A stretch of DNA of 64,000 nt from Cristatella mucedo (lineage: Eukaryota > Bryozoa > Phylactolaemata > Cristatellidae): positions 2,754,501 to 2,818,500 of the forward strand of contig WPIO01000043.1 of the NCBI GenBank assembly GCA_009760855.2, given 5' to 3'. The first letter of the stretch is position 1, and each line of letters begins with the position of its first letter. Shown piece by piece: positions 35,976-47,439 of the stretch. Under the pieces are notes generated by a model. It had not been told where the DNA came from. It saw only the letters and a program-made list of their open reading frames with translations, and made no database searches. Both the position numbers and the translations under genes were made by a program.

Positions 35976-36775
35976 AGTCTCAAAGCTTTTTCCGAATACA
36001 GTGGCATTGAGTCGAATACCTAAGCTAGCACCAGGGATTGCTTTAATTGAGACACGAGGTTATTTAGGCATCAAAGCTGCTAAGCTAAGGTAGAATAAAG
36101 CGAAAAAAACATTAACGCTCATTGTCTTCTTGTAAAATACTTCTACTGACATACGTACAACACTTAGGGTGGAATAGAAACGTTTTTATCACCTTGCCAT
36201 TCTGCTTCTCAAGGTCAAGGCCCTTAATAATTACCACAGCTAGTGGTTACCAGTATATTGTATATTTTGGTAAATCTAGAGTGCAAAGACACCAGCCAAG
36301 ATAGATACCCTGTCAGCCAGATGACATTGCAGGATACCCACAACAAGAGCAGCAGTCGTTTTTAGGTCCGCAGACCTTAGCAGACTAGTTAAAGGCATCA
36401 AGACCTTGCACCCACTATTTCCGACTATGCCCCATTCATCTATCACACCAAGCAGTTAAGTGTTTCACTGCTTTGGATTTAGCCAGGCTCTACAACAAGA
36501 TGTTAGCCTAGAGCAGGTGCAGCAGTAAATGTCAGCAGAGGGGAACAGGACTGCAGATCAAGTGTTTTACTGAGAACCAGCGAAACATTAGGATGGTGGT
36601 TAACGGGATTCCGAGTAGTTGTCCTTGACGTCCTGCCGGCTAGGCACCAGCATTGGCTTTGGTGGAGCCATGGCTTGGCCAGGGAGCTGGCTGACAGCCA
36701 AATATACTTTGCCGACGTGACCATGGGCATTAGTTTCTATAAAGTTAGACAACAGAGCAGAGGTATGAAGTGAGG
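35976..36775. other. No recognised feature
   Basis: The 36340-36720 part is richer in CAG/CTG-type triplets and has short open minus frames, weakly reminiscent of 21500-21840. No family assigned. Confidence 0.35.
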
Positions 36776-37485
36776 CATAATAATAATAATAATATTGCAC
36801 TTGATAAAGCGCCCTCAGAGAACTTAATCTCTTTCTAGGCGCTTTACATTTGCTGCAAAGTGATACGCAATAGAATAGTAAGTAAAATCATGCTTGAAAA
36901 ACAAACAAAATGAATAACATGGTTAGGGGTTACATGCACTGGGTCAGCATGCAAATGTGGTTAGTGGCAGCATGAACAGTGTCAGCACGCATAAGCACAT
37001 CGAGGACGAATCACAAGGACCCACTAAATGCTGTCCTAAATAGGTATGTTTTTAAGTTTCTTTTAAATGTGGTCAGGTCAGGGGATGTTCTGATGCAGGT
37101 CGGGAGGGAGTTCCAGGCTGTGGGAGCATACGAGCTAAATGCACGGTCTCCAAAGGATTTAAGGTTTGTACGAGGTATTTCTAGACTGTTGGATTCCGAA
37201 AAGCGAGTGGTACGATGCTTTGCCTGATGGGGTAGTATCTCTGAAAGATAGGCTGGAGCCATAGAATGAAGAGACCTAAAAGTGAGCGACAAAACCTTGA
37301 AGTCAATCCGTTGCTTGACTGGTAACCAGTGCAGGTCGGCGAGAAGTGGAGTAATGTGGCAACTGCGACGCTCACGGCAGACAAGCCTAGCTGCAGAGTT
37401 TTGCACCAGCTGCAATCGCCTGATCGCACATGCTGGTAGGCCAGTAAGCAGTGAGTTGCAGAAGTCGAGACGAGATGTCACGAGG
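36776..37485 (-). mobile_element. LINE-A copy, C-terminal domain and 3' end
   Basis: (AAT)n at the left, 3' hairpin and non-coding region. Then a 156-codon frame (37481-37011) carries [39 protein letters not shown] and [18 protein letters not shown] with the natural stop. 5' truncated at 37485. One of the least mutated C-terminal copies. Confidence 0.87.
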
Positions 37486-37786
37486 CATGCGTTTCCTGAC
37501 GCAGGAGAAACACCAAAAACCGACTATCAGTAACCTACCAGTTATCCCAAGAGTGCCTAGCTGCTTGGAACCTTTCAGGCACCCAAGAAAAATGCTCGAA
37601 CTCCTATCCTTTGAGACTTAATTAACTCAAGGATTATGTTTTCCTCGGCTAATTTCAATGATCCGATATAATAACAATAATAATACCATTATCATATTAG
37701 TTAATAATCTTGGCGGAACTGAATCTCTTTATTGGCACTTTATAGGTGCTGTTTTGAATGAATTATATAATTATATATAAAATTAA

Positions 37787-37918
37787 TTTATACAGCGCCT
37801 CAAGAGAATTCAATCTCTATTCAGGCGCTTCACATATGCCTCGGGGCTCGAGCCCACGACCTCAGTCAGACCTTGGTCGGGGCGAGCACCTTAACCGCTA
37901 GATCAAACCAGCTCCAAT
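37787..37918 (-). mobile_element. SINE2: tRNA-like head with LINE-A hairpin tail
   Basis: Read on the minus strand: ggagctggtttgatctagcg and gttaaggtgctcgccccgac (A-box side), then ggtcgtgggctcgagccccg (B-box side), directly joined to gcatatgtgaagcgcctgaa and gaattctcttgaggcgctgt. The tail forms AGCGCCT/AGGCGCT with an inner AGAGA/TTCTCT stem, the same hairpin as the LINE-A 3' end, and ends AT-rich. Clearest SINE2 copy. Confidence 0.8.
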
Positions 37919-37924
37919 TTATTC

Positions 37925-38600
37925 GTGGTTAAATCCGAAAGCAGGGGGCTCAGCATAAGCAGATACATGCACGTGAGAGGAAAATAACCAAGACTCACTA
38001 AATGCTGTAATAAGCAGGCGCGTGCCAAGCTTCTGCTTATTTTGGTCATGCTAGGGACATTCGGATGTTCGTCGATGGTGCGTTCCGGGCATTGGGAGCA
38101 TGGTAATCACCGAAATGGTGTACAACTATTTATAGGGGCTTACATGGTACCGATATTGTATGCATGTACCTCCGTCAGTAACTCCACAAAGTCATAAAGA
38201 CCATGTGAGTGTTCTAATAGAAAAAATCTAGTTGTAGAATTATTTGCCTGGTTGACGAGTACTTATGATAGGCAGGCTAGGGCCAGAGAATGAATCAACC
38301 TAAACGTAAGTGAAATAATCTTGTTTTGATGTACTGATTGATTTGGAGCCGCAGCAGGTCAGAAAGAAGTGGTGCGACGTACCAACTGCGATGTTGGCGA
38401 AAGACAAGAATAGCTACAGAGTATTGCACCAAGCTTAAGTGAGAAACTGCTCCAGCCATTAGACCAGCAAGAAGTACGCTACAGAAGTCGAGAAGTGATG
38501 TCGAAAATGCATGTACTAGTTTCGATGCACACCCCTTTCTAAGTGCTACTGTAATATGATGGGCTGATATCAAAACTGAGAATGCATACACCAGCCTACG
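37925..38600 (-). mobile_element. LINE-A copy interrupted by a LINE-B tail
   Basis: 37925-38155 holds 3' non-coding and last-codon blocks; 38220-38600 resumes with the C-terminal region (frame 38645-38295: ACASKLVHAFSTSLLDFC-like). Between them lies a LINE-B 3' hairpin. Strongly decayed. Confidence 0.55.
38156..38217 (-). mobile_element. LINE-B 3'-tail-only insertion
   Basis: tgtacctccgtcagtaactc, then cacaaagtcataaagaccat and gtgagtgtt: the terminal LINE-B hairpin and tail only, inside a LINE-A copy. Confidence 0.65.
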
Positions 38601-39000
38601 ACAGTGTGTATGAATGTCTGCAACTCCACAAAATATGTCTGTCACTCTACAAAGTCATATAGACCATGTGGGTGTTACGCAGGAGAGTTTTGTATTGTAC
38701 ACTCACAGCCTAAGCGGCTTTTGGTACACATTCGGTAGCCAACAGACGTCGTCTCACGCAACAAAGAGAAAGTGGGAAGCACTGCAGAGTCAGGAGAGCA
38801 GTAGAGGTAGTGGGTAGTATAGAAGTAGCAGCTTATGCCCGCTGGAAAGGTTGTGCCATAGTCGGCAGTAGGAGAATAGTTATCGTTGCGTAAGAATGGT
38901 GGAAGCTAGTTCCACAGTCTCGGACCTGCAGAGCTAAAGATTCTGTCGCCAACTGTCTTCAGGCTAAGGGCAGTGCCGAGCATAGATCTTGCTGTCTGCT
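38601..39000 (-). mobile_element. LINE-B 3' end with doubled terminus
   Basis: Two successive LINE-B termini (gtctgcaactccacaaaata at 38615 and gtctgtcactctacaaagtc at 38637), then the usual 3' region through cagcctaagcggcttttggt and tggaagctagttccacagtc to about 38960. The doubled start suggests one LINE-B tail beside another. Confidence 0.7.
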
Positions 39001-39102
39001 GGTACTAGGCTGGTTGTCCTCTGACTTTGACTGACCAATCCAGGCTCATCATTCGTGATGCTGGCTCTAGCAACTGTGCTGATGGATCGGAGCTGTGCGT
39101 TA

Positions 39103-39163
39103 TGTAATGGAATGTATCTCCGTCTGTAACTCCATAAAGTCATTGAGACCATGTGGGAGTTAA
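39103..39163 (-). mobile_element. LINE-B terminal hairpin fragment
   Basis: taatggaatgtatctccgtc, tgtaactccataaagtcatt and gaccatgtgggagtta: LINE-B end only, abutting a LINE-A (AAT)n tail at 39164. Confidence 0.7.
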
Positions 39164-40235
39164 AATAATAATAATAATAATGCACTTTATAAAGCGCCCT
39201 CAGAGAGTTTAATCTCTCTCCTAGTGCTTAACATTTACTGCAAAGGGAAATGCGATTGAATGATGAGGAAAATCATGCCTGATAAACAAACAAAATGAAT
39301 AACATGGTTAGGGGCGACATGCAATGGATCAGCATGCACAGTGTCAGCACTCATAAGCACATCGAGGACGAATCACAGGGACCCACTAAATGCTGTCCTA
39401 AATATGTGTGTTTTTAAATTCTTTTTTAATGTGATCGGGTCAGGGGATGTTTTGACGCAGGTCGGGAGGGCGTTCCAGGCTTTAAGAGCATACGAACTAA
39501 ATGCACGGTCTCCAAAGAACTTGAGACTCGTACGAGGTATTTGTAGACTTTTGGATTCTGAAAAGCAGGTGGTACGATGCTTGGCCTGATTGGGGAGTAT
39601 ATCTGAGAGATATGCTGGAGCCAAAGAATAAAGGGACCTAAAAGTGAGCAACAAAACCTTGAAGTCAATCCGATGCTTGACTGGTAGCCAGTGCAGGTCG
39701 GCGAGAAGTGAAGTAACGTGGCAACTGTGAAGCTCACGACAGACAAGCCTAGCTGCAGAGTTTTGCACCAGCTGCAATCGTCTGATCGCACATGCTGGTA
39801 GGCCAGCGAGCAGTGAGTTGCAGAAGTCGAGACGAGATGTCACGAATGCATGGACCAACTTAGATGTCGCATCCTTATCTAAACAAGCCCGAATTTTAGA
39901 AATGCTACGAAGCTGAAAATAAGCAGATTTGACTGTGGAGCTGATGCGGTCGTCTAACGAGAGGTTGCTTTGGAATATGACACCTAGATTTCAAGCTAAT
40001 TCAACTGGAGATATGCTGGCAGAGCCAATTTTGAGTTTCATCCTTTCCAATTTTGAATCACACTGGGTTTGCCCATAACTAGTAACTTAGTTTTATCATC
40101 ATTTAGTTTTGGAAAATTTGCTGCCATCCATGTGCGGATGTCATCAATACATTCAGCAAGTGAGTTGAGAGAACTTGAGGGGCTCGAAGGCTGGGAGGGA
40201 TCAAAGCAAAGGTACGAGATTAGTACTGAATCAAA
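39164..40235 (-). mobile_element. LINE-A copy, C-terminal domain to RT palm edge
   Basis: (AAT)n and hairpin at 39164-39230, then a 161-codon frame (39858-39373) ending FRTAFSGSL at its natural stop. Further upstream blocks run to about 40215 (WMAANFPKLNDDKT, AEPILSFILSNF-type sequence out of frame). 5' truncated next to the palm box. Confidence 0.82.
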
Positions 40236-41604
40236 AACAGCTGAGCTATTCTAAAGAAGATGGATAGACTGTTGCTGCAGTACATGTTTCCAAAGCTAAA
40301 CTAGGGATTGAATTAAGCAATTCAACGGCTGAAGACATTCTAAGAAAAAGTTTCCAGTATTTCAAGTGTTTCAAAAAGAAAATATATGCAAGGAATCTAG
40401 TGTATTGCATTATAGGCAAAACCACTAAATATTTCAACTAAAAACATTACTTCCAAGCAAGTACTAACACAGACAAATAGCTTGTAAGTATTTTTTCGTC
40501 AATAATTTCACGAGTTTGAACTTGTGAAGCGTGAGCCTTAATCAGACTAAGCTTTAGTATATAGCTGAGTGTTTAGGCCCTAACATGAGAATATTTCGAG
40601 GCATACGATACATGTAGCAGTCAAGTTATTTTGAAATCTTTTTTATGTTTTCTAAAAATGACTTTAAGACTACTAGTTTTTACTTTTTAATTTCCTAGGT
40701 ATTAAAAAATAAAATATTTGGGCCCAAATCAAATCTTCAACAATTGTTAATCTTTGTTCGTCATTAATAATTCCAAGTTACATGCAAGCATTATGAATTA
40801 ACCTATTAACTGTCTTAAAGTTCTAGATGAGGGTCAAGATAGATATAAACATTAATGTGTGGCTTTGATTCCTTCGATCTTTTTTTCTTCTTCTCAGATT
40901 CTAGGCGGACTGCCTTTTAGAATTGTCACTTGAAAATCTTTAGGTTTACAAATTTTTTCTCCTGGGGAATATCTAATTGAGAAGTGAGATTCAGATGGTT
41001 AGATTTTCTTACTTTTTCGTATTATATATAGAATGTATTTTTGTTTATTAAAAAAAACAAATTCAGCAGCAATCCAATCGTGGTTCCGGAATCGTTAGTT
41101 TTAGAAACTGTAGGCATTGCCTTTGACAGTTCAGTCAGTATCGATGGAACTTTAATATTGAAAGTTAGAGAAACGTGAGAAATTTCTCAATATTTTCACC
41201 TCAAAACCAGGATGAAAGCCTCGATGCCACATTGTATTACTCAAGCGCAGGATATCATTGGTTTATCCTCAGCTGTGGCAATTACTTCAGTAAATGCCAC
41301 TTGATTAAAGAACCTGAAGATCATACAATATTTCTGAAACTGGACGCGTGGATTTCACGTCAAGATAGAAATAGACCTCAAAGGCAGCGCCGGTAGCTGA
41401 GCACTTTAGTCTCAGACGACACGCCAGGAATACTTGTGAATCGCTGAACATTAGAATCGCTGCCAACTGATTGCAGGTTTAGCACGAATTTAATAATACA
41501 ACCAGCTAGGAGGACTGTATTAAAGAGCTGCAGCTACTGAGCAAATGCTTTCCTAAAAATAGCAAGTCAAAACAAATGCAAACACGCAGAGACACTCACA
41601 CATA
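40236..41604. other. No recognised feature
   Basis: AT-rich. A 73-codon plus frame at 41175-41396 has no family match that I can see. Confidence 0.4.
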
Positions 41605-43332
41605 TAATAATAAAAATAATAATAATAATATACTTGATAAAGCGCCCCCAAAGAACTTTATCTATTTCTAGGTTCTTTACATTAGCTGCAAAGGGAAATG
41701 CAATTAAATGGCAAGTAAAATCATGCTTGAAAAACAAACAAAATGAATAACATGGTTAGGGGTGACATGCACAGGGTCAGCATGCAAATGTGGTTAGTGG
41801 AAGCATGCACAGTGTCAGCAACCGTAACCACATGAAGGACGAATCACGGGGACCGACTAAATGCTGTCCTAAATAAGTGTGTTTTTACCTTTCTTTTAAA
41901 TGTGGTCAGGTCATGGGATGTTCTGATGCAGGTCGGGAGGGAGTTCCAGGCTTTGGGAGCATACGAGCTAAATACACGGTCTCCAAAGGATTTAGGGCTT
42001 GTACGAGGTATTTCCAGACTGTTCGATTCCGATAAGCCTGTGGTACGATGCTTTGCCTGATGGGGTAGTATATCTGAAAGATAGGCTGGAGCCATAGAAT
42101 GAAGAGACCTAAAAGTGAGCGATAAAACCTTGAAGTCAATCTGTTGCCTCACTGGTAGCCAGTGCAGGTCGGCGAGAAGTGGATTAATGTTTCAACCGCG
42201 ACGCTCACGACAGACAAGCCTAGCTGCAGAGTTTTGCACCAGCTGCAATCGCCTAATCGCACATGCTGGTAGGCCAGTAAGCAGTGAGTTTCAGAAGTCA
42301 AGACGGGATGTCACGAATGCATGGACCAACTTAGACGTGTTATCTCTATCTAAACAAGCCCAAATTTCAGCAATGTTATGAAGCTGAAAATAGGCAGATT
42401 TGACTGTGGAGCTGATGTGGTCGTCTAACGAGAGGTTGCTTTGGAATAGGACACCTAGATTTCAAGCTGATTCAACTGGAGATATGCTGGCAGAGCCAAT
42501 TTTGAGATTCAGCCTTTCCAATTTCTGAATCACACTGGGTTTGCCCATAACTAGTAAGTCAGTTTTATCATCGTTTAGTTTTAGAAAATTTGCTGCCATC
42601 CATGTGCGGATGTCATCAATGCATGCAGCAAGTGAGTTGAGAGAATTTGAGGTGCTCGAAGGCTGGGAGGGATCAGTGCAAAGATACAACTGAGTGTCAT
42701 CCGCATAGAAGTGAAAGCCTAGATCGTGCTTGGCAATCACATCAGGAAGAGGCAGAGTATAAACCGTGAAAAGGACCAGACCTAGCAGAAAGCCCAGAGG
42801 TACTCCATATTTTAGAGGTGCTTCAGATGACCTTTGTCCATTCACGTCAATACTCTGGAGTCTCCCACTGAGATGGGACCTGAACCACTGCAGAGCAGCG
42901 CCAGTGATGCCCAGGCAAGACGAGAGGCTCTCTAGAAGTACTTTGTGATCGATGGTATCAAAAGCTGCCGAAAGATCGAGCAAAACAAGAAGAAACACTC
43001 CACCTATGTCTGCATTCCTAAGTAGGTCATTGTATATCCGAAGCAATGCTGACTCTGTTGAGTGGTTAGCTCTAAAGCCAGACTGGAACTTACTAGCAAG
43101 GTGTGAGGTTTCGATATAGGAGTTTAGCTGATCCGCCACGACCCGTTCGAGTGTCTTTGGTAAGAATGGTAGAAGGGAGACTGGGCGGTAGTTGCTTAAG
43201 TTCTCTTGGTGTACTGTAGCTTTCTTGAGAAGTGGCGTGACTACAGATCTTTTGAAAGGTGCTGGGACCTGACCTGAGGCTAATGACATATTAATGATGT
43301 TGGTTATGCATGGCAGCAGCAGATCAATGCAA
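41605..43332 (-). mobile_element. LINE-A copy with the best RT domain in the window
   Basis: Minus strand. (AATAAT)n and 3' region at 41605-41840, C-terminal frame 42152-41844, and a 275-codon RT frame 43289-42462. The RT frame contains NLSNYRPVSLLPFLPKTLE, FQSGFRANHSTESALLRI, LLDLSAAFDTIDHKVLL, ITGAALQWFRSHLSGR, KYGVPLGFLLGLVLFTVYTL, FHFYADDTQLYLCTD and WMAANFLKLNDDKTDLLVMG, i.e. RT blocks 1-6 of an L2/CR1-type polymerase. The conserved PQGSVLGP block is damaged (PLGFLLGL) and a frameshift near 42470 separates RT from the C-terminal domain. No endonuclease upstream. Confidence 0.9.
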
Positions 43333-43535
43333 CGGCAGAGTATAAACCGTGAAAAGGACCAGACCTAGCACAGAGCCCAGAGATACTCCATATTTCACAG
43401 GTACTTCAGATGATCTTTGTCCATTCACGTCAATACTCTGGAGTCTTCCACTGAGATAGGAGCTGAACCACTGCAGAGCACTGCCATTGATGGCCAGGTG
43501 AGATGAGAGGCGCTCTAGAAGAACTTTGTGATCGA
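43333..43535 (-). mobile_element. LINE-A RT fragment, second copy of an adjacent segment
   Basis: Repeats the RT segment seen at 42751-42960 (ggcagagtataaaccgtgaa through ctttgtgatcgat), joined directly to the pre-RT end of the neighbouring copy. Followed at 43538-43565 by a LINE-B scrap (aaagcttctttcaccaacgg). A rearranged junction rather than a standard insertion. Confidence 0.75.
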
Positions 43536-43737
43536 TCTAAAGCTTCTTTCACCAACGGTCTCATAGTGGAGAGTTCCCAGGCGCAGACGACGGAAACTCC
43601 GATTTTTTTGACAGCAATAGAAACTTTTTTGATTGAACGTTGCTGCGCTCTATTGTTTTCGGAGTAGTCCAGAGTCGTTTGCTGTTGAGCTATACTCACC
43701 CACACACACTCACATCAAATATATACATATATATAGA

Positions 43738-44100
43738 TGAAAGTGGGCCGATTTGACTATGTGGCTACTAAGTCACTTTGGATCAGGACACCTATATTAT
43801 ATAGATAGATAGAGAATAAATGGGAAACATTCTGAACTGGCAAAGCTCATTTTAAGTACAGGTCTGTCAATGTGTGAATCGCACTTGGTTTGCTCTACTA
43901 GTTGGTTGCTTTTGTCTTCACACAGATTGAGATTGTTTGTCCATATTCATGTCTGGATTTCATAATTTTATGCAGTAAAGTTGTGTAGAGAGTTAGCATG
44001 CTTGAGATCTAGGAGGGGTCAAAGAAAAGATGCAAATGAGTGTCATATACATATAAGTGAAAGCCTGGACCAATCTCGGTGATCACATCCCTGAGAATAG
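43738..44100 (-). mobile_element. LINE-A RT fragment, strongly decayed
   Basis: gtgggccgatttgactatgt, gtctggatttcataatttta and agtgtcatatacatataagt correspond to the region between NLGVIF and the palm box; the box reads FHLYVYDT. It contains a small insertion of tatag repeats near 43800. Confidence 0.55.
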
Positions 44101-44572
44101 TTGTTTGTTTTGGCATTCTGGGTATTCCACCAACTAACACCAAATTCGACATTTACCATATTACTCTCATCTTCTTTATAAATTGAATAAACTCAGCTAC
44201 AGTATTAACGTCCAGGAGTTCGTCACTCACCGGGTTCATCATAGCCAAGTCCAAGAAGACAACTGCCCATTTTGAGCCAAATCTCACCCTCCTTTCTCTT
44301 ACATTCAGAGAAATGAAGCTGCCATGCTAAAATAACGTTACAAATATATCGCAGCTTTTAAATACTGTCCCAGCAGCTTGCGAAGCAGGTGTTGCCATTG
44401 TGCTGACTACCGAACCACTTATCGGGATTGTCGAAATACCCTTTAAAGTTAGTTCTCGACACAGCAAAGTTATTATTGCCACTAAGCGAGTATTAGGATG
44501 CTTAACCATTTGGACACGTATCCTGAGAGTTACGATGGCATTCCGGAATTAAAATATTTTAAATGCGAGTGA

Positions 44573-44576
<4 letters not shown>
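44101..44576. other. Unassigned; minus frame of about 55 codons
   Basis: On the minus strand a stretch at about 44330-44155 is open and reads ...RFGSKWAVVFLDLAMMNPVSDE... to a stop. I cannot place it; a very weak resemblance to the start of ribosomal protein L22 is noted in the findings. Confidence 0.3.
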
Positions 44577-44636
<60 letters not shown>

Positions 44637-44665
44637 TGTGTGTTTGTATGCATATGTGTGTGTAT
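44577..44665. repeat. (AT)n and TG-rich microsatellite
   Basis: About 27 AT units at 44577-44632 followed by a tgtgtgtttgtatgcatatg-type tail to 44665. Confidence 0.95.
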
Positions 44666-45164
44666 GTATATATGACTATGAGTTAGTTTGTTAAGATCCG
44701 GTGCAAAAGGAGGACATGGGATTAATGTTTTAGCAGAAAGATTCATGAAAGATAAGTCCGGCCGCACGGTTTCTTTACTAGTACAATTTACATATTCCGG
44801 AAGATCTGGCGTTAGACGACTCAAAAAGTTGAGACAGAATGAAGCGAATCCATGGGAAACTTCCCATAGCATTCCTATCTGAGAAGGCTCGGTTTTTAGC
44901 AATAATTAGCCAAACGAGGTCTTTTAGACTTCGGTGTTGATGTTGCAGTTATTAAAAAGGTCACCTTCACCTTTGCAAGTTACCTAATTTATTTCGCATT
45001 GCACTTTTATAAAAACAGAAAAATTGAGATATGGCTAAGTTCTTTAACCCTTCATTTGGAGACTCTTCCGAAATAGGGTTGCTGACTAAAGTTCTAACAT
45101 TTATTTAGTTGTGTATCAGCTTTGCATTAAAGTACGTTTGTTAAGGTTGTCAAATTTAAAATAG
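44666..45164. other. No recognised feature
   Basis: Contains a minus open stretch (44902-44690) running out of the AT repeat; composition is protein-like but no family is recognised. Confidence 0.35.
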
Positions 45165-45330
45165 GAGTCTCATGCAGTTACTAACGACGTGCCACACACA
45201 AATAATTTAGCAAGGAACTCGGAAACCTTCTCGATGAACGAGTTTAGGCGGACATAATGACTTCGGTATTTTACCACAGTGAGAGGCACTTTTTTGGGTG
45301 AGGACCTGACTGCAACTGATTTAAAAAATG
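45165..45330 (-). mobile_element. LINE-B endonuclease fragment
   Basis: The minus frame reads SFIEKVSEFLAKLFVCGTSL, parallel to FMEEFSEFLAKIIVCDRPL at 47542-47600 in the LINE-B copy on the plus strand, just before its GDFN motif. Only this short piece is present. Confidence 0.6.
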
Positions 45331-46529
45331 GCCCATGCGGAAAAAAAACTGCAAGTCTTATGACCAAAAGATTCACAAAAAGAATTTAAATCCACCATCA
45401 ATCCTGTCCGAACATGGACTAGGTGGATCAGAAACCAGGTGGGGTAGCCTCACATACACCTGCACCTGAGCAGGGCATCGTCCAGTTTTTAATAAGCAAA
45501 ATGCACCCAAATCTTCCCGGGCAGCCTGCTAGAGGATAAGTAAACTCTAGGTTTATAGCAAGCGGAAACTTTGAAGACGGAATTTAAGAGGCTGTCTAAT
45601 TCGACACTGATTAAGGGGCTTGCATTCAATTAGGCGTTTAGCCGACTGGGATAAGCTGCCCCTTCAAATTTAAACTTGACCGTGAGTAAAGGTCGCCTGC
45701 TGTTGCTGCTCAGCTTGTTGTGCAGCTTCACATAAGCTCAACGAGAGTTAGTCAGTGCTGTAAGCTTACGGATCGTAGGTTCGACGTCCGAACTGCTGAA
45801 AGTGCGAATCCGGAATGAGGTATGGTTCTTATTGCATTGATACGATGCATAGTTAATGAGCAGAGGACGTTGTGGAAGCCACCTTATTAAGCTCCCCGGA
45901 TCACGTCGTTGGCGAGGCCTCTCATGATTGGCTATGTCGTTGTAGCTACACCCGGGTCCTGCAAAGGCACATTTCCTCCAAATAGGAACAGTTTAATTTT
46001 CAAAAATCTTGCCTTCGGATTGTCTTTACCGCACAGTCAGCCCTTGTTGTCATTTGATTTTGGGAGGCATCCATCTAATCAGCAATACTTTGAGATTGGT
46101 CATGAACTGTAGGTCTAGGGTTTGGCAGATGTAGAGAAGTGAGGCGCTATTCACTGTTGGTGACCGGCAGATCGGCGTCAATTGGTTGAAGATGCTTTCA
46201 ACTCCTCCGAAGTGTACTGTCTTTGTCAGTCTGCACGACAAACGATCGAGGTGCGTAGCTTGGTTCGTACGGCACACAAAACGCTGGCACGGGATCGACG
46301 CCAACAGCTTATTATAAGCCTCGCAAAGCAAATGGGAGCACCACTTTCTTCGCCCCTCTCTCCCGCTCGAGTCTCTCTCCTTGATTCAGCCTGTGCAATG
46401 GCCGACCCAGATGACTCATCCAAGGATGACCATGGCTGTGCACCGTCCGACTTTGATGGTGAAATCTGTCCACCACTGGGTTACCAGCCTTCATCCACTC
46501 AGCATCACATGCGACCAACAGGCTTCGCC
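45331..46529. other. Mostly unassigned
   Basis: Contains a tRNA-like stretch at about 45745-45795 (gttagtcagtgctgtaagct then ggttcgacgtccgaactg), possibly a third SINE head, low confidence. The 46182-46577 open frames on both strands are GC-rich; no family recognised. Confidence 0.3.
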
Positions 46530-46850
46530 TCAGCCCCTCACGATGATGCTCCCGACAGCTGTTCGCCAGTGGTTTAGCAGAGTAGCAGTATCGGCTTGCA
46601 TGTAACCCAACAAGGTGTGCCTGCTTAAGCTCACCGTTGCATGCGTGTTCCAGGACGTTTTACAATCAGTCTTAACTAATACCGGTTGGCCGGGTTGAAG
46701 AAGTGAAAGTGGGCTAGCAGAATGAAGGCAATCGTAATTGTAATGTTGAAGCTCTCTTGCACGGCCATCGTTGAGTTGCACTATTTTATTCGCCGGCAAT
46801 TGTAGTGCGAAATACCGAGGAAGCACAAGCAACATGGTCCTAATCTGTCA
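46530..46850 (-). mobile_element. Ty3-type integrase C-terminal fragment
   Basis: A 101-codon minus frame (46835-46530) contains ASPLSLLQPGQPVLVKTD followed by W and a Val-rich strand, the pattern of the Ty3 integrase C-terminal beta-barrel (P-L-x-x-L-x-x-G-x-x-V-x-V). No DDE core is visible next to it. Isolated remnant. Confidence 0.6.
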
Positions 46851-46890
46851 TCCCACGTTCAGTTGTGATAGGCATAAGCCTCTAGAGTAG
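46825..46890 (+). repeat. Short duplicate, copy 1
   Basis: agcacaagcaacatggtcct, then cagttgtgataggcataagc; matches 47443-47515. In copy 2 this sequence immediately precedes LINE-B endonuclease sequence, so it may be part of LINE-B or of an older repeat. Confidence 0.6.
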
Positions 46891-47439
46891 CAAAGCTTCG
46901 ACCTATGAATCAGAAGGCGAGGCACGGATCAGGCTTCACCACAAAATATTTGGCGGATTGCACATTTTCTTCCCTTCTCCATTCGCTTGTAGAAAATGTG
47001 GGCTGTTACTAACGTACTTGAACTCATATCATCTGCGAAATCACCTAATTTCTGAGATGAAAATTCTATGAATAATATCAAATATAATATTAATTATAGT
47101 ATTGATAATATTATAATATAATAGTGTTATTAATATTTTCAACATTAGCATTCGTCCTCGTTCGTCTTTCTTCTGAAGTCCGCCTCTGAAGATTCGCCAT
47201 GAATCTAATTCTATGGTAGCAGAAATCACGGGAAGCAAGAGACGATTACGACTTTTTAATTTGGCTCGTAGGCTGGGGACAAATCGCAAGTCCGTAGTCA
47301 GTATTCTCGCCTTGAGCCAATGTCTCAAGCGGCTCATGCTGCAGCTGCATCGAAAACTAGTTACACCGTGAGGTTTGTGCATTGGACTGAGAAAAGGTTT
47401 TCGCATAATGGAGCTACTCCATAATTTACATAGAATATT

